Position numbers and translations under genes: made by a program
Source of the DNA: Bdellovibrio bacteriovorus
Lineage (GTDB): Bacteria; Bdellovibrionota; Bdellovibrionia; Bdellovibrionales; Bdellovibrionaceae
Length of the DNA: 64,000 nucleotides
Assembly (NCBI RefSeq): GCF_002208115.1
Contig: NZ_CP020946.1
Coordinates: forward strand, 434,001-498,000
Direction of reading: 5' to 3'
Part shown: piece after piece, positions 35,925 to 44,880 of the stretch
Layout: every line of letters begins with the position of its first letter
How positions within the stretch are numbered: the stretch's first letter is position 1
The notes under the pieces: generated by a model
What the model saw: the letters and a program-made list of their open reading frames with translations, nothing else
The model's database searches: none
What the model was told of the DNA's origin: nothing

Positions 35925-36320
35925 ATGGATCCCAATCAGAAACCCAAAGGCAAATTATCTATCGGCTCGGAAGTACTACAGAGACTTTTCGAAAATGGCA
36001 AGTCGCCATTGTCCGAGCAGTTTATGCGCTGGAAACTATGGGCAAAATGGGAAGAAGTTGTGGGTCCGACCATCGCCAAAAATGCCGAACCGGTGGGTTT
36101 TCAGAGGGGTGTTTTGTACGTTTGGGTGCGAAACTCGTCCTGGATGCAGCAGATGATCTTTATGAAGGATCCTATCCGCGACACCATCAATCAGAAGTTT
36201 GAAAACAACTTTGTAAAATATATCAAGTTCACCCTGGATCGCCGGGAGGTTCCGACTGAGGACACCTCCACTTTCAAAGAGATGATCCAGAAAATCGCAC
36301 CAGAATCCGACGACGACTAA
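35925..36320 (+). CDS. DciA-like (DUF721) protein
   Basis: A 131-residue protein of the DUF721/DciA type, which in many bacteria loads the replicative helicase DnaB. Support is the motif WEEVVGPTIAKNAEPVGFQRGVLYVWVRNSSWMQQM, in which the pattern W.vvG..i..n..p....gvLyv.v..ssw is that of the KH-like DciA domain. A Glu/Asp-rich C-terminus follows. It shares a 23-bp divergent gap with trmFO; I see no SD. Its stop codon overlaps the first bases of the palindromic element at 36319. Assigned by pattern only. Confidence 0.72.
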   Translation: MDPNQKPKGKLSIGSEVLQRLFENGKSPLSEQFMRWKLWAKWEEVVGPTIAKNAEPVGFQRGVLYVWVRNSSWMQQMIFMKDPIRDTINQKFENNFVKYIKFTLDRREVPTEDTSTFKEMIQKIAPESDDD

Positions 36321-36450
36321 GGCTGATGAAAAAGGCTCATCTGACTGCGTTGTCTGGGCCAGTCCTCGCTTCGACGTGCTTGGAGCACGCCTGCGCTGCG
36401 GGTTGGCCCATCCGCCTTGCATCTGAACCTTTTTGATCAGCCTTTTTTTT
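36319..36450. repeat. Long palindromic element, copy 1
   Basis: A 126-base imperfect palindrome centred near 36382. The outer arms 36319-36335 and 36428-36444 pair over 17 bases with one mismatch. Inner arms TGGGCCA/TGGCCCA (36355-36361, 36404-36410) and an apical hairpin CGTGCT-TGG-AGCACG (36375-36389) are concentric with it. The stem is followed by T8, so it may end transcription from the DciA-like gene. Its apex TCCTCGC..GACG and CTGCGCTGCGG is shared with copies 2 and 3. I have a memory of similar intergenic palindromes in other delta-type proteobacteria, which I cannot verify here. Confidence 0.75.
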
Positions 36451-36456
36451 AAATAT

Positions 36457-39030
36457 TTATTTTAGGTTTTTTAGAGCGGATAGCCATGGGTTCATCAGTT
36501 TTTCGAGCTGAAGGCGGCTTTCTTCCGGCAGATGCGGTTTCAACTCGCTGAGTGCCAGCAGGGTGTTGATACGCTCGGGCAGACTGAGTTTGCTGCCGTC
36601 GCTGTTGATATAGAATTCTTCTTTGGCGTTGAACATCTGGCGGTTCATCGCATAGTAAACTTCCTGAGCGGACCACAGATAAGAATCAATTTTCGTGATC
36701 TGCCAGCCCTTTAACAGCGCACGAATCGCCAGGGCCTGTTGTTCGACGCGATAGTCTTTGTTCACTTCCAGCGTGCGTTCATTCAGATTCATTTTGGTCA
36801 CAGCCAGCTTGTGGGCTTTGATCAGCTGATTGGAAATAAAATTGGAAAGCGCCAGGATCAACAGACGCATGTCTTTGCGGCCTGCATTTAAAATATCCAA
36901 AGGCGCTTCGCCGTTGGCGTCTTTTTCAAGCAGGATCGATGATTTGGTGTTTTCTACACCTTCGGTGGCATCCAGGAACTCGCTGAGCGCCAGCAGGAAG
37001 TTTGCCGTGTCGCGGGTGCTGACCGTCTGCGTGCGTTCGCCTTTTTTGATGTCAACGATTCCGGCCATGACAGCGGTTTCATTGGTTGTGCCATAGCTGT
37101 CTGCCCAAAGCAGATTGTTGTTCAGACTCAGCATAAACACCGGGGTTGCTTTTTTGGTGATGTCCTGAAGCAAAACCGCCGCATTCCCCAGATTCAGAGC
37201 AAAGAGCATGTCTTTCGGGAACAGCGGCTGTTGCAGGTCTTCGTGCTGGGCGTCCTGAGTCAGATCCTGCGCTTTGATCGGACCCAACTGTTCATCATAG
37301 GCGGTTTTCTTCCAGTCGGCCGTCAGGCGCATCATGCGGCTTAAACCACGAATTTGCGATGCAAAGGCTGCCGCTGAAAAGTCTTTTTCATAAGTCAGCT
37401 CGTGATCTGCATGATAGGCATCACGCAGCTTGATGATATCAGGGACGCGGAAGGAAAGTCCCGGGTCTTTGGAGGCATCAAAATTCATTATGTCCAGCAA
37501 GGTGCCTTCATGATTCACCGGAGCCAACAGGGCCGGAACCAGATTGTTCTCCATGTCACGATAGCCAGCAATTGCCACCAGCTTGTTCACCTGCGCCAGC
37601 ATTGCGGCAAAGGCATTCGGATCGTTGGCAGGCGATTCTTCCAGTAAAAGGACATTGGCCGACATCGCCGGACCAATGGAGTCTGCGCGCAATTGCGGGG
37701 AGGCTGCCGCCGGCTTCAGATTCAGAGATTTGCTGGTGGAGGCTTCAAACAGAACCTGTCCGCCTTCAAAGCCAGGCAGCATGCCGTCGGTGGCGGGCAG
37801 GACTTTCTTTTGCCAGACCTTAAACAGGTTGCGCACATAGTTCTGATAGCCGTCACGCACCCGTGTGATGGCTGCCGCTTTATCCGTCAGGCCCACATCG
37901 ATGTTGTCAGCGAAGGTCTGGGGCATTGTCTTTACGAATTCAGCAGCGAAGGCCTCAATGGAGGTCACAACATACTGGCGGGTGGCGTTGTTCAAATCGC
38001 GCTGCAAAGTCTCTACACCGAATTTTTTGATTTTCGGAAGGATGAAGATCTTTTTGGTGATGCCGTCGATGATGCCGCCGTTGCAGCCTTCGGTGGCCAG
38101 GCAGATCAATTCGTCCTCGTTCTGTTTGGACAGGAAATCATACAGTGTTTCATTCACCGGTTTGAAATTCTGTTCGCGCTCGGCGGGGGTCAGCATGCGC
38201 CATACGTCCACGATCACAGTTAAAGCGCTCTGAGCATCCGACATGCGATCCAGGCCCACCGCGAGTTTGCGTCCCTGCAGCATGCTGGCCTGAAGTTCCG
38301 GGGTCAGTTCGACCTCAAATTGCTTAACGGCGTCGTCAATAAGGCGCAAAGTTTCTGAAAGGGTTTTGGTGGCCGCAAGTTTTGCCAGCAGGGCGCGCAC
38401 TTCCGCAAACAAGGGTGTGGTTTTCTTCTGGAACTCTTCCGTCAGACCACTTTCGATAACCGGGATTAGTCCCATATTGGGGATTTCCGCCAGCACCATG
38501 CCCGTGAATATTTCGGCGCGAGAAAGAATCTCGTTCAGATTTTTAATGGGAACCTGAGGCAGTCCCGGGCCCAGAGCCTCAATGTGTCTGCGAATCACCG
38601 GACGCGATTTTTCGATATCGGCCAGAACTTCAGTCAAAGTCCCGCGGACTTGTTCCTGGGTCTGAGAAGTGGCCAGAGATGCAAACGGGGAATCCGCAAG
38701 CTCCGTTGTCAAAGTGGCCTGAGGAGTGCTGTAATATTTGCGAATCCAGGAAAGCCCGGTCTGCTTTAGCGCCGGTGTTTCGGTGGAAGCACCCAAGTGG
38801 TGCAGAGCCTCAGCAATTTCAAAGAACCGGGCGCTGCCGATGGTGCCAGCCCAGTACAATTCCGGAGTGTCTTTGCCAAACTGACGAACACGCAGGTTCA
38901 ACCGGGTGTCTTTGGATTGCGGGCCGAAAGAGGTTTGGGGTTTTTCAAAGACACGTTCTTCCACTTTCGGAGCGCACGCCGAAAGAACAAGGGCCGAGGA
39001 CATCAGAATGTGCAAAGACTTTCTTAACAT
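36457..39030 (-). CDS. Large lipoprotein, unknown function
   Basis: An 857-residue lipoprotein with lipobox LSAC at C19 and then an extended, largely helical body without recognised domains. It is rich in Leu and Ala, with stretches such as TLTTELADSPFASLATSQTQ. A CLATEGCNGG segment near the middle has two cysteines. SD AAAGGAGGG precedes ATG 39030. It follows the outer-membrane protein gene by 12 bp, so they are probably co-transcribed and may act together in the envelope. No function assigned. Confidence 0.75.
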   Translation of the reverse strand: MLRKSLHILMSSALVLSACAPKVEERVFEKPQTSFGPQSKDTRLNLRVRQFGKDTPELYWAGTIGSARFFEIAEALHHLGASTETPALKQTGLSWIRKYYSTPQATLTTELADSPFASLATSQTQEQVRGTLTEVLADIEKSRPVIRRHIEALGPGLPQVPIKNLNEILSRAEIFTGMVLAEIPNMGLIPVIESGLTEEFQKKTTPLFAEVRALLAKLAATKTLSETLRLIDDAVKQFEVELTPELQASMLQGRKLAVGLDRMSDAQSALTVIVDVWRMLTPAEREQNFKPVNETLYDFLSKQNEDELICLATEGCNGGIIDGITKKIFILPKIKKFGVETLQRDLNNATRQYVVTSIEAFAAEFVKTMPQTFADNIDVGLTDKAAAITRVRDGYQNYVRNLFKVWQKKVLPATDGMLPGFEGGQVLFEASTSKSLNLKPAAASPQLRADSIGPAMSANVLLLEESPANDPNAFAAMLAQVNKLVAIAGYRDMENNLVPALLAPVNHEGTLLDIMNFDASKDPGLSFRVPDIIKLRDAYHADHELTYEKDFSAAAFASQIRGLSRMMRLTADWKKTAYDEQLGPIKAQDLTQDAQHEDLQQPLFPKDMLFALNLGNAAVLLQDITKKATPVFMLSLNNNLLWADSYGTTNETAVMAGIVDIKKGERTQTVSTRDTANFLLALSEFLDATEGVENTKSSILLEKDANGEAPLDILNAGRKDMRLLILALSNFISNQLIKAHKLAVTKMNLNERTLEVNKDYRVEQQALAIRALLKGWQITKIDSYLWSAQEVYYAMNRQMFNAKEEFYINSDGSKLSLPERINTLLALSELKPHLPEESRLQLEKLMNPWLSALKNLK

Positions 39031-39042
39031 GGGCCCTCCTTT

Positions 39043-40263
39043 CTAGAAGAACATCATCAAGTTCATTTCCTGCGCCAACTGGCGTTCGATATTGACGCCG
39101 GCAAAGACGTCGGAAATCTGATAGCTGATCATCATGGGAATCAAGGCGGTCTTTTTAAAATATGAATTCACCGTGCTGTAAGTCAGCTCGGCCTTCACGC
39201 GGTGAGCGGTGGAGGCGGAATTCAAAGCCAGCAGGTCATAGCGTGTATTGCGATCGCCACGATAGACGTCTTTTTCTTTGGTCGAATAGTCATAACCTGC
39301 CCCCAGCGTCCAGCTGTCGCTGAATTCATAGAAGGCATTGCCACCGACGGTGGCGATATTACCCAAAGTGCGGGTCACGTCCTCTTTAGTGGTGGCATCA
39401 GGCAAGGTGTCGTCTTCATCGGTGGGAACCCGCGCTGTGATGTTGTCCGGGATGTTCACCAGATAAGAAACGTAAGGAACCAGATAGGCTCCGGCAAAGA
39501 TCTTGTGGGAATAAACGAAAGAATTCGTGATGTTCGTGCGACCGAATACATTCAGCGCCGCCAGATCGTCGGTGTCGTATTTAGGGCCCGTCGGCAGATT
39601 CAACTGGGCTTGATGGGCCATGGTGATGTCGCCTTTTTCATAGAACTTGTAAATGCTCACCACGTTGACATCACCGATGAAACTTTCATCGCGGTTCGCA
39701 AGTGGTTTGTAACCCTTTGCCGTCAAAGTCTCGTTGGTGGCTTTGCTCAAGTCCGTATTCAAAGCCGCATCCAGTTCCGGATTCAGTCCTGAGAACTGCT
39801 GGCGATAGTATTCAATATTCGAGAACTCCTGCGAAAGGGAGATCTTGTTGGTGTAAGACACGACCGGCACGCCGACACCGATTGTCCAGTTCTTGGTGAT
39901 ACCGCGGGCGAAAACCGGGGCATAGTATTGAACCTTCGGCATGGTGTCCACGCGCAGGACGCCCAGATTGAAGGCATCCCCCAGATTGTGACCACCGAAG
40001 CGGTTTAAAGCGTCAATCAGGCGTTTGGCGTCGGAATTAAACTTAGCCAGGGATTTGGCGTCGAAGACTACGGATTTGTAGTCCCCCAGATTCATCAGGC
40101 TGCCGCTTTCGGTGTATTTCTGGCTGATGCCGTCGATCATCCCAAAGCGCAGGGAAGGGCTGTTGATCCCCTCGGGCAGTGTGCTTGTTCCCATAAGCGA
40201 ACCATAGGCGCAAATTGAGCCTAAAATTCCGCAAAATGTTACAAGTAACGCCCGAATATTCAC
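39043..40263 (-). CDS. Predicted outer-membrane beta-barrel protein
   Basis: A 406-residue exported protein from a GTG start at 40263, supported by AGAAGGAAAT just upstream. A signal peptide of about 20 residues ends around CAYGS. The rest is made of amphipathic strands (NWTIGVGVPVVSYTNK, TMAHQAQLNLPTGPKYD, KIFAGAYLVPYVSYLVN, SWTLGAGYDYSTKEKD) and ends LMMFF with terminal Phe, the outer-membrane insertion signal. The layout recalls phenol-degradation meta-type or transporter-like barrels. Paired with the lipoprotein gene downstream. Confidence 0.75.
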   Translation of the reverse strand: MNIRALLVTFCGILGSICAYGSLMGTSTLPEGINSPSLRFGMIDGISQKYTESGSLMNLGDYKSVVFDAKSLAKFNSDAKRLIDALNRFGGHNLGDAFNLGVLRVDTMPKVQYYAPVFARGITKNWTIGVGVPVVSYTNKISLSQEFSNIEYYRQQFSGLNPELDAALNTDLSKATNETLTAKGYKPLANRDESFIGDVNVVSIYKFYEKGDITMAHQAQLNLPTGPKYDTDDLAALNVFGRTNITNSFVYSHKIFAGAYLVPYVSYLVNIPDNITARVPTDEDDTLPDATTKEDVTRTLGNIATVGGNAFYEFSDSWTLGAGYDYSTKEKDVYRGDRNTRYDLLALNSASTAHRVKAELTYSTVNSYFKKTALIPMMISYQISDVFAGVNIERQLAQEMNLMMFF

Positions 40264-40358
40264 AGCATTTCCTTCTAAAGCATTTAGATTGTATTTAAAA
40301 GTTTCTTCTTAATCTTACTAACTAAAACCTGAAATTCTCATGCCACTCACGCTGCGTA

Positions 40359-41192
40359 TTACTCTTGTGAAAGAATCTTTGCCGTCGCTTCAATCCAATC
40401 CATGTGGAACTGAACGTTCATGTACTCACCCTGCATGATGCACAAGTTCCATTCTTCCTTTGGCAATTTGTCATCGAAGAATGTTTTCGAAGCCACGCCC
40501 ACCACCATGGTGTCGCTGCCAATCGTGGTGATCGCAGGTCCGCCGGAATCACCCTGACAGAAGCCTTTTCCTTGTGATTGATCCACGATGAAAGCAGGTT
40601 CGGTCGGACTGTACTTGGCGATATTCAAATCTGCCGTGCGCAGAATGCCGACATTGCCTGGGAAGGACGGACGGCCGTCCATGCGACCGAAACCAGCCGC
40701 TTTGATGCTGTTTAACCCCAGATCCACGTCTTTGGCCGGCAGTTTCATGATCTCGATATTTTCTGGCAGGGCCGTCTCAAGCAGTACCAGCGCCAGATCG
40801 TACTTTTTGTTTCCGTTTTCGTATTCAGGATGAACCAGGAATTTCGAGGCCTTGTAATAAATCGCCTCGCCATCCTCGTTTTTCAATTCAATTCGGTGTA
40901 AAGCGTCTTCGCGCTTTGAAATGCAGTGGCCCGCCGTCAGAATCAGACGGGGAGAAATAGCACTGGCTGTGCACTGGGAAACTTTGTATCGGGTGATGGT
41001 CCCGCGCTCATCTTCGGTGATTTGCGGGTCATACAGCACGCGGAAGTTCAGGGCCTGTTTTGCCGTGGCTTCAGTCACGGCCACGTCGTTCCCGCCGACT
41101 ATGCCGTCAAAGTTGGAATTAACCAGGGAATCTTTGGAGATCTGACCCTGGCAGGCGGACAATATGAGTGACAATACGATCAACTTTCTCAT
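40359..41192 (-). CDS. Trypsin-like serine protease lipoprotein
   Basis: S1-family serine protease of 277 residues. The catalytic triad is visible: His in LTAGHC, Asp in YDLALVLLE and Ser in FCQGDSGGPA. The N-terminus carries lipobox LILSAC with Cys14, so the enzyme is probably lipid-anchored and faces the periplasm or the outside. IVGGNDVAV near residue 32 resembles the IVGG activation start of trypsins, so cleavage would remove the anchor and activate it. ATG 41192 begins the signal; a TTG six codons upstream is open. A predator would find such a protease useful, but prey cleavage is not shown. Confidence 0.9.
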   Translation of the reverse strand: MRKLIVLSLILSACQGQISKDSLVNSNFDGIVGGNDVAVTEATAKQALNFRVLYDPQITEDERGTITRYKVSQCTASAISPRLILTAGHCISKREDALHRIELKNEDGEAIYYKASKFLVHPEYENGNKKYDLALVLLETALPENIEIMKLPAKDVDLGLNSIKAAGFGRMDGRPSFPGNVGILRTADLNIAKYSPTEPAFIVDQSQGKGFCQGDSGGPAITTIGSDTMVVGVASKTFFDDKLPKEEWNLCIMQGEYMNVQFHMDWIEATAKILSQE

Positions 41193-41273
41193 GCCGGGTC
41201 TGACTTGCAAAATTGCAACTCAGCTTATATGCATCCCAAGGGGTTTTCGGCTGTCAAAAAGTTGGATAGTGCC

Positions 41274-41570
41274 CTAAAAAGACCACGAAATTTGGGCAGC
41301 CGCTCCCACAGCTTCCGTTTGCATCAGGCTGGAAACCTGCAAAGTGGCGGAGGTGGCTGGGATCTTTTCAGACCAACTGACCTTCATTTCGCGCACATCG
41401 CCGGTGGAGTCTTCATTGTCGATGTAGATCACTTCGGAGCTGATGCGGTTTTCGCCCAGTCCATCCATCGGAAGTTTCAGGCGGTGTTCAGAGGCCTGCG
41501 CCGTGCCCGCCAAGATCAGTAGAAGAGTAACGCCGATTGAAATTGCTTCGAGTAGTTTTGAATTTTCCAT
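41274..41570 (-). CDS. Small secreted protein, unknown function
   Basis: A 98-residue protein with an N-terminal hydrophobic segment (LEAISIGVTLLLILAGTAQA) that looks like a signal peptide with cleavage before SEH. The remaining part is short, Ser-rich and contains alternating polar and hydrophobic residues (REMKVSWSEKIPATSATLQV) ending in ISWSF, a C-terminal Phe. ATG 41570 chosen for the signal; SD is weak. No cysteines in the mature part and no family recognised. It sits between the Mla operon terminator and the protease gene. Confidence 0.55.
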   Translation of the reverse strand: MENSKLLEAISIGVTLLLILAGTAQASEHRLKLPMDGLGENRISSEVIYIDNEDSTGDVREMKVSWSEKIPATSATLQVSSLMQTEAVGAAAQISWSF

Positions 41571-41670
41571 GAATCTAAAACTAAAGATCTTTGAAACGAT
41601 TCTCCACTCGGGTTTCCAGGATTTCTGGACCAAGTGGAGGAAGCTTGCAGAATTAAAACGGTACTAAACC

Positions 41671-41696
41671 GAAAAGACCAGCAGAAAGCCAGTCTT
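41671..41696 (-). terminator. Probable terminator of the Mla operon
   Basis: In the minus RNA AAGACTGGC pairs with GCTGGTCTT (two G-U wobbles) around a 5-base loop and is followed by TTTTC. A second hairpin GACTAGC/GCTAGTC (41704-41724) overlaps the mlaD-like stop codon. Confidence 0.55.
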
Positions 41697-41718
41697 AGAA
41701 GGGGACTAGCTGAAAGGG

Positions 41719-42534
41719 CTAGTCTTTGGTTTCTTTTTCGATGGAAGTGCGAAGCAGGGACTCGACGTGATTCTTGCGATTGGAACCACCCAGCATGTTT
41801 TTCAGGCGGTTGTGAATGGACGGATCGTTGATCAGTGCGCCCAGACTGCCTTCGCCACGGTCGATCTTGGACAGAATGGAATCCAGTTTTTCGATGGATT
41901 TACCCAGCTTTTCGCCGCCTCCGTGGGCATTCATCTGCGCCACGAATTTCTGGCTGTCTTTGCTGGTCTGGGAAAAATTCGTGCTGGCGGTTTCAAGGTT
42001 CGCCATGATTTTACCCATGCGGTTTTCCACGTTCATCGCATGGGTGATTTTGTAAAGCTCGTTGATGATATCAAAGATTCTGTTGGTTTCATTGCCACGC
42101 TCAGAAACGATACCCAAAAAGTCCGTGGGCTTTGCCACTTCCAGAATATCGCCTTCTTTCAGGCTTTCAGCGCGCGGGTCCCCTGGGATGATAAAGACGA
42201 ACTTGTCACCCAAGGCCCCTTGCGTGCGGATTTCCACCTGGGAACCCTGACGGATACGGTCGATATAGTCCTCGTTGATTTTCATCTTTACGTCCAAAGA
42301 GTTTTTCTCGGGCAGGAAGGTGATGGTCTCAACGTTCCCGACGGTCACACCGGACAAGGACACAACGCTTCCCACCGCCAGGCCCTGAACCTGATCAAAG
42401 TGAGCATGCACACGCACATAGCTTGTGAACAAGGCCTTGTCCGCGCCGAGCATAAAGATGGTGGCCAGAATCAGGAAGATCCCGATGGTCAAAAAGATTC
42501 CGACTTTGATTTGGGTGCCGAAGTGAGATTCCAT
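41719..42534 (-). CDS. mlaD: MCE/MlaD-type lipid-transport substrate-binding protein
   Basis: A 271-residue MCE protein. One N-terminal membrane anchor (about 10-30, VGIFLTIGIFLILATIFML) precedes the MCE domain (about 35-115: VRVHAHFDQVQGLAVGSVVSLSGVTVGNVETI). GALGDKFVFIIPGD follows. The C-terminal part is helical and extends into the periplasm. MlaD forms the hexameric phospholipid-binding ring of the MlaFEDB complex in the inner membrane. The ATG overlaps the stop of mlaF by one base (TAATG). The C-terminal extension is longer than in E. coli MlaD. Confidence 0.9.
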   Translation of the reverse strand: MESHFGTQIKVGIFLTIGIFLILATIFMLGADKALFTSYVRVHAHFDQVQGLAVGSVVSLSGVTVGNVETITFLPEKNSLDVKMKINEDYIDRIRQGSQVEIRTQGALGDKFVFIIPGDPRAESLKEGDILEVAKPTDFLGIVSERGNETNRIFDIINELYKITHAMNVENRMGKIMANLETASTNFSQTSKDSQKFVAQMNAHGGGEKLGKSIEKLDSILSKIDRGEGSLGALINDPSIHNRLKNMLGGSNRKNHVESLLRTSIEKETKD

Positions 42535-43280
42535 TAAGCACTTTCTCCGTTGATGAACTGGCTCATGGCCCCTGGGGGCTCTTGTTTGAGTTTTTCAATT
42601 GTGTACTGCTCGCCGATTTTTCCATTCAGCAGCAGGGCGACCTTGTCACAGACGGCATAGACCGTCGGCATGTCGTGGGTCACCAGAATCGAGGTCACAC
42701 CCTTGGCCTTCAAGCTTAAGATGGATTCCTGGATGCGTTTGGTGTTGTAAGGGTCAAGACCCGCTGTCGGCTCATCGTACAAAACGACTTCGGGGTGCAT
42801 CATCATCGCGCGGGCCAGGCCCACACGCTTTTGCATACCACCGGAAAGATTTCCCGGCAGCAGGTGTTCAGATCCCGGCAGGCCAAACTCCTGCAGGGTT
42901 TCTTTGATCTGGCGCGAGATTTCCTCTTCGCTGAAGTTGAAATGTTCACGTAATGGATACGCCAGATTTTCGTACACCGACATCGAGTCAAACAAAGCCC
43001 CGCCCTGGAAGGCATAGGCCACTTTCTTGCGGATTTCGATCAGTTCGTTTTCTTTCATCGGAGTGATATCCACGCCGTTGATCAGAATCTGCCCGCTGTC
43101 AGGTTTTTCCAAACCCACCAGACTGCGCAGAATAACACTTTTTCCGGCGCCGGATCCGCCGATCAGGCCTAGACATTCACCTTTACGCACATAGAAGTTC
43201 ACCCCCTGGTGCACTTTCTTGCTGCCAAAGGACTTTTTAAAGTCCACCACTTCGATAACGCCTTGTCTGGTTTCGCTCAT
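42534..43280 (-). CDS. mlaF: MlaF-type ABC transporter ATPase
   Basis: ATPase of the inner-membrane phospholipid transporter, 248 residues. Walker A GGSGAGKSVILRSL, Q-loop AYAFQGGALFDSM, signature LSGGMQKRVGLARA, Walker B VVLYDEPTAGLDP and H-loop VTHDM. The AFQGGALFDSMSV sequence is typical of the MlaF branch. It overlaps mlaE upstream (ATGA) and mlaD downstream (TAATG). Drives phospholipid movement across the envelope. Confidence 0.95.
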   Translation of the reverse strand: MSETRQGVIEVVDFKKSFGSKKVHQGVNFYVRKGECLGLIGGSGAGKSVILRSLVGLEKPDSGQILINGVDITPMKENELIEIRKKVAYAFQGGALFDSMSVYENLAYPLREHFNFSEEEISRQIKETLQEFGLPGSEHLLPGNLSGGMQKRVGLARAMMMHPEVVLYDEPTAGLDPYNTKRIQESILSLKAKGVTSILVTHDMPTVYAVCDKVALLLNGKIGEQYTIEKLKQEPPGAMSQFINGESA

Positions 43281-44065
43281 ATCATTTTCTCCACGATCCA
43301 GAAAAGTTTTGAAAGGAAGAAGTCACCGACCACAATCAGAATAGAGGACACGACCACCGCTTTGGTGGTGGCGATGCCGACTTCTTTCGTGCCGGCTTTC
43401 ACATTCAGACCGAAATAGCAGGACGGGATGGCAATAAAGAGGGCAAAGAAGAAGGTCTTCGCAAATCCGGACAGATAATCCTGGATGTTGGAAGTCGTCA
43501 TCACTTTCAGATAATAGAAATTAGGATCCAGATTCAGTTCGGTCGCACCGATGATCAGGCCGCCCAAATTTCCGACGATGTTGGCGATAGACACCAGGAT
43601 CGGCAAAGTGATCAGGCACGCCAGAACACGGGGAATAACGATTTTCTTGATCGGGGATGTGCCCAGAGCACGAATCGCATCAATTTGCTGGGTCACGACC
43701 ATACTGCCAATTTCACTGGCGATACCGGCACCCACACGCGCCGCCAGCATCAGACTTGTAAACACCGGACCCATTTCACGCAAGATGGTCACGGCCAGCA
43801 GTTTAGGAACATAAAGTTTACCACCGAATTTTTCCAGACCCATCCCAAACTGCAGGGACATCACCATGCCGATGCTGACTGCGGTGATCACGATCAGCGG
43901 CAAAGAACGCATGCCGATCTGATAAATTTGTTCAGAGATCAGTTTGTAATAGATACGGCCACGGATGGTTTCACGGAAAACATCACGGCTTAGCAGCCCC
44001 ACTCCACCAATAAAGTGGAGGACTTCCATCATAAAGACTGTGAAGGGCAGGGCGAGGTTATTCAT
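43277..44065 (-). CDS. mlaE: MlaE-type permease
   Basis: A 262-residue membrane permease of the MlaE family with about five or six transmembrane segments and the family motif LREMGPVFTSLMLAARVGAGIASEIGSMVVTQQIDA in the middle. It forms the membrane pore with MlaF ATPases. The ATG at 44065 overlaps the upstream stop (TGATG); a GTG one codon earlier is possible. Upstream, a lipoprotein gene is coupled to it. Confidence 0.94.
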   Translation of the reverse strand: MNNLALPFTVFMMEVLHFIGGVGLLSRDVFRETIRGRIYYKLISEQIYQIGMRSLPLIVITAVSIGMVMSLQFGMGLEKFGGKLYVPKLLAVTILREMGPVFTSLMLAARVGAGIASEIGSMVVTQQIDAIRALGTSPIKKIVIPRVLACLITLPILVSIANIVGNLGGLIIGATELNLDPNFYYLKVMTTSNIQDYLSGFAKTFFFALFIAIPSCYFGLNVKAGTKEVGIATTKAVVVSSILIVVGDFFLSKLFWIVEKMI

Positions 44066-44547
44066 CACGGAGCCTTAAACTGAGCCTTAAAGTCTTCAAA
44101 GTGTTTCTGTTCAGCCGCAAACTGCTTCTGAACGCCACCATAACTCAATGTATAGTTGCAGTTGTTTTTCTTAAAAACCAACAAAGCCAATTGCACTGGA
44201 ATGCCATCGACCGTGCCCGTAGCAACGGATTGACGGGCCTCGCGGCCATTGAACATCAAAGTGTCTGACTTAACATCCAGATTGGAAAGCGCCGCCAAAG
44301 ACTCGGTTTCCATTTGCTGTAAGGAAGGATCCGAGCCACCACAATCAGAAACAAAAGAAATGGTATTGCCCGTAGCCGAACTCAACCAGGCTTTGTCAGA
44401 GTTACCAGCATCAATGGATTTAAACGGAGAAGCAGGCGAAGAAAACTCCACACCCTTAGCAGGCACAGATTTCCGCCCCGGCAAATTCACCGACACACAC
44501 CCAACAAAAAGCAAACTCAAGATGCAACAAACAAAGATGTTCTTCAT
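44065..44547 (-). CDS. Lipoprotein coupled to the Mla operon
   Basis: A 160-residue predicted lipoprotein with lipobox LLFVGC near residue 17. The mature part has a globular appearance with cysteines in SDCGGS and KNNCNYTLSY. The gene opens the Mla operon and its stop overlaps the start of mlaE (TGATG), so it could be an outer-membrane or periplasmic partner replacing MlaA or MlaC; this is inference only. ATG 44547 was chosen with GGATGG as SD; an in-frame ATG three codons upstream is also open. Confidence 0.72.
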   Translation of the reverse strand: MKNIFVCCILSLLFVGCVSVNLPGRKSVPAKGVEFSSPASPFKSIDAGNSDKAWLSSATGNTISFVSDCGGSDPSLQQMETESLAALSNLDVKSDTLMFNGREARQSVATGTVDGIPVQLALLVFKKNNCNYTLSYGGVQKQFAAEQKHFEDFKAQFKAP

Positions 44548-44610
44548 AGCACCCATCCATCGGAATAAATTGAGGAAAAATCCAGAGCCAGAATGCCTAA
44601 ACAGTGCCTC

Positions 44611-44742
44611 GGTCTAGGGAAGGGAGGGGGCCCTACCGGCTTATCCCCTGCGAACACATCCTCGCGGACGCGATCCCCGTTGGGGATCTGCTGCTGCGGA
44701 ACTTGGGGCTAATCCGGTAGGGCCCCCTCCCTTCCCTAGACC
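44611..44742. repeat. Long palindromic element, copy 2
   Basis: Arms 44611-44639 and 44714-44742 are perfect 29-base inverted repeats, continuing after single mismatches with TTA/TAA and CCCC/GGGG. The apex has hairpin GATCCCC-GTT-GGGGATC (44672-44688), flanked by TCCTCGCGGACGC (44659-44671) and CTGCTGCTGCGG (44688-44699). It sits in the 596-bp gap between the Mla lipoprotein gene and the flagellar operon, 131 bases before the centre-line of copy 3. It has no U tract, so a simple terminator is unlikely. Confidence 0.8.
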
Positions 44743-44880
44743 AAGCTGTAACGTCTTTCTAACTCAGAATTTTCCCACTGCTTCTAGCGCCCCACCGAGA
44801 GCTCTCGTTAGCGCGTAGAAAAAGTTCAGAGAACACACGTCGTGTGCACAAGCCCACAAAATCTGCCGGCACACCAGGCG

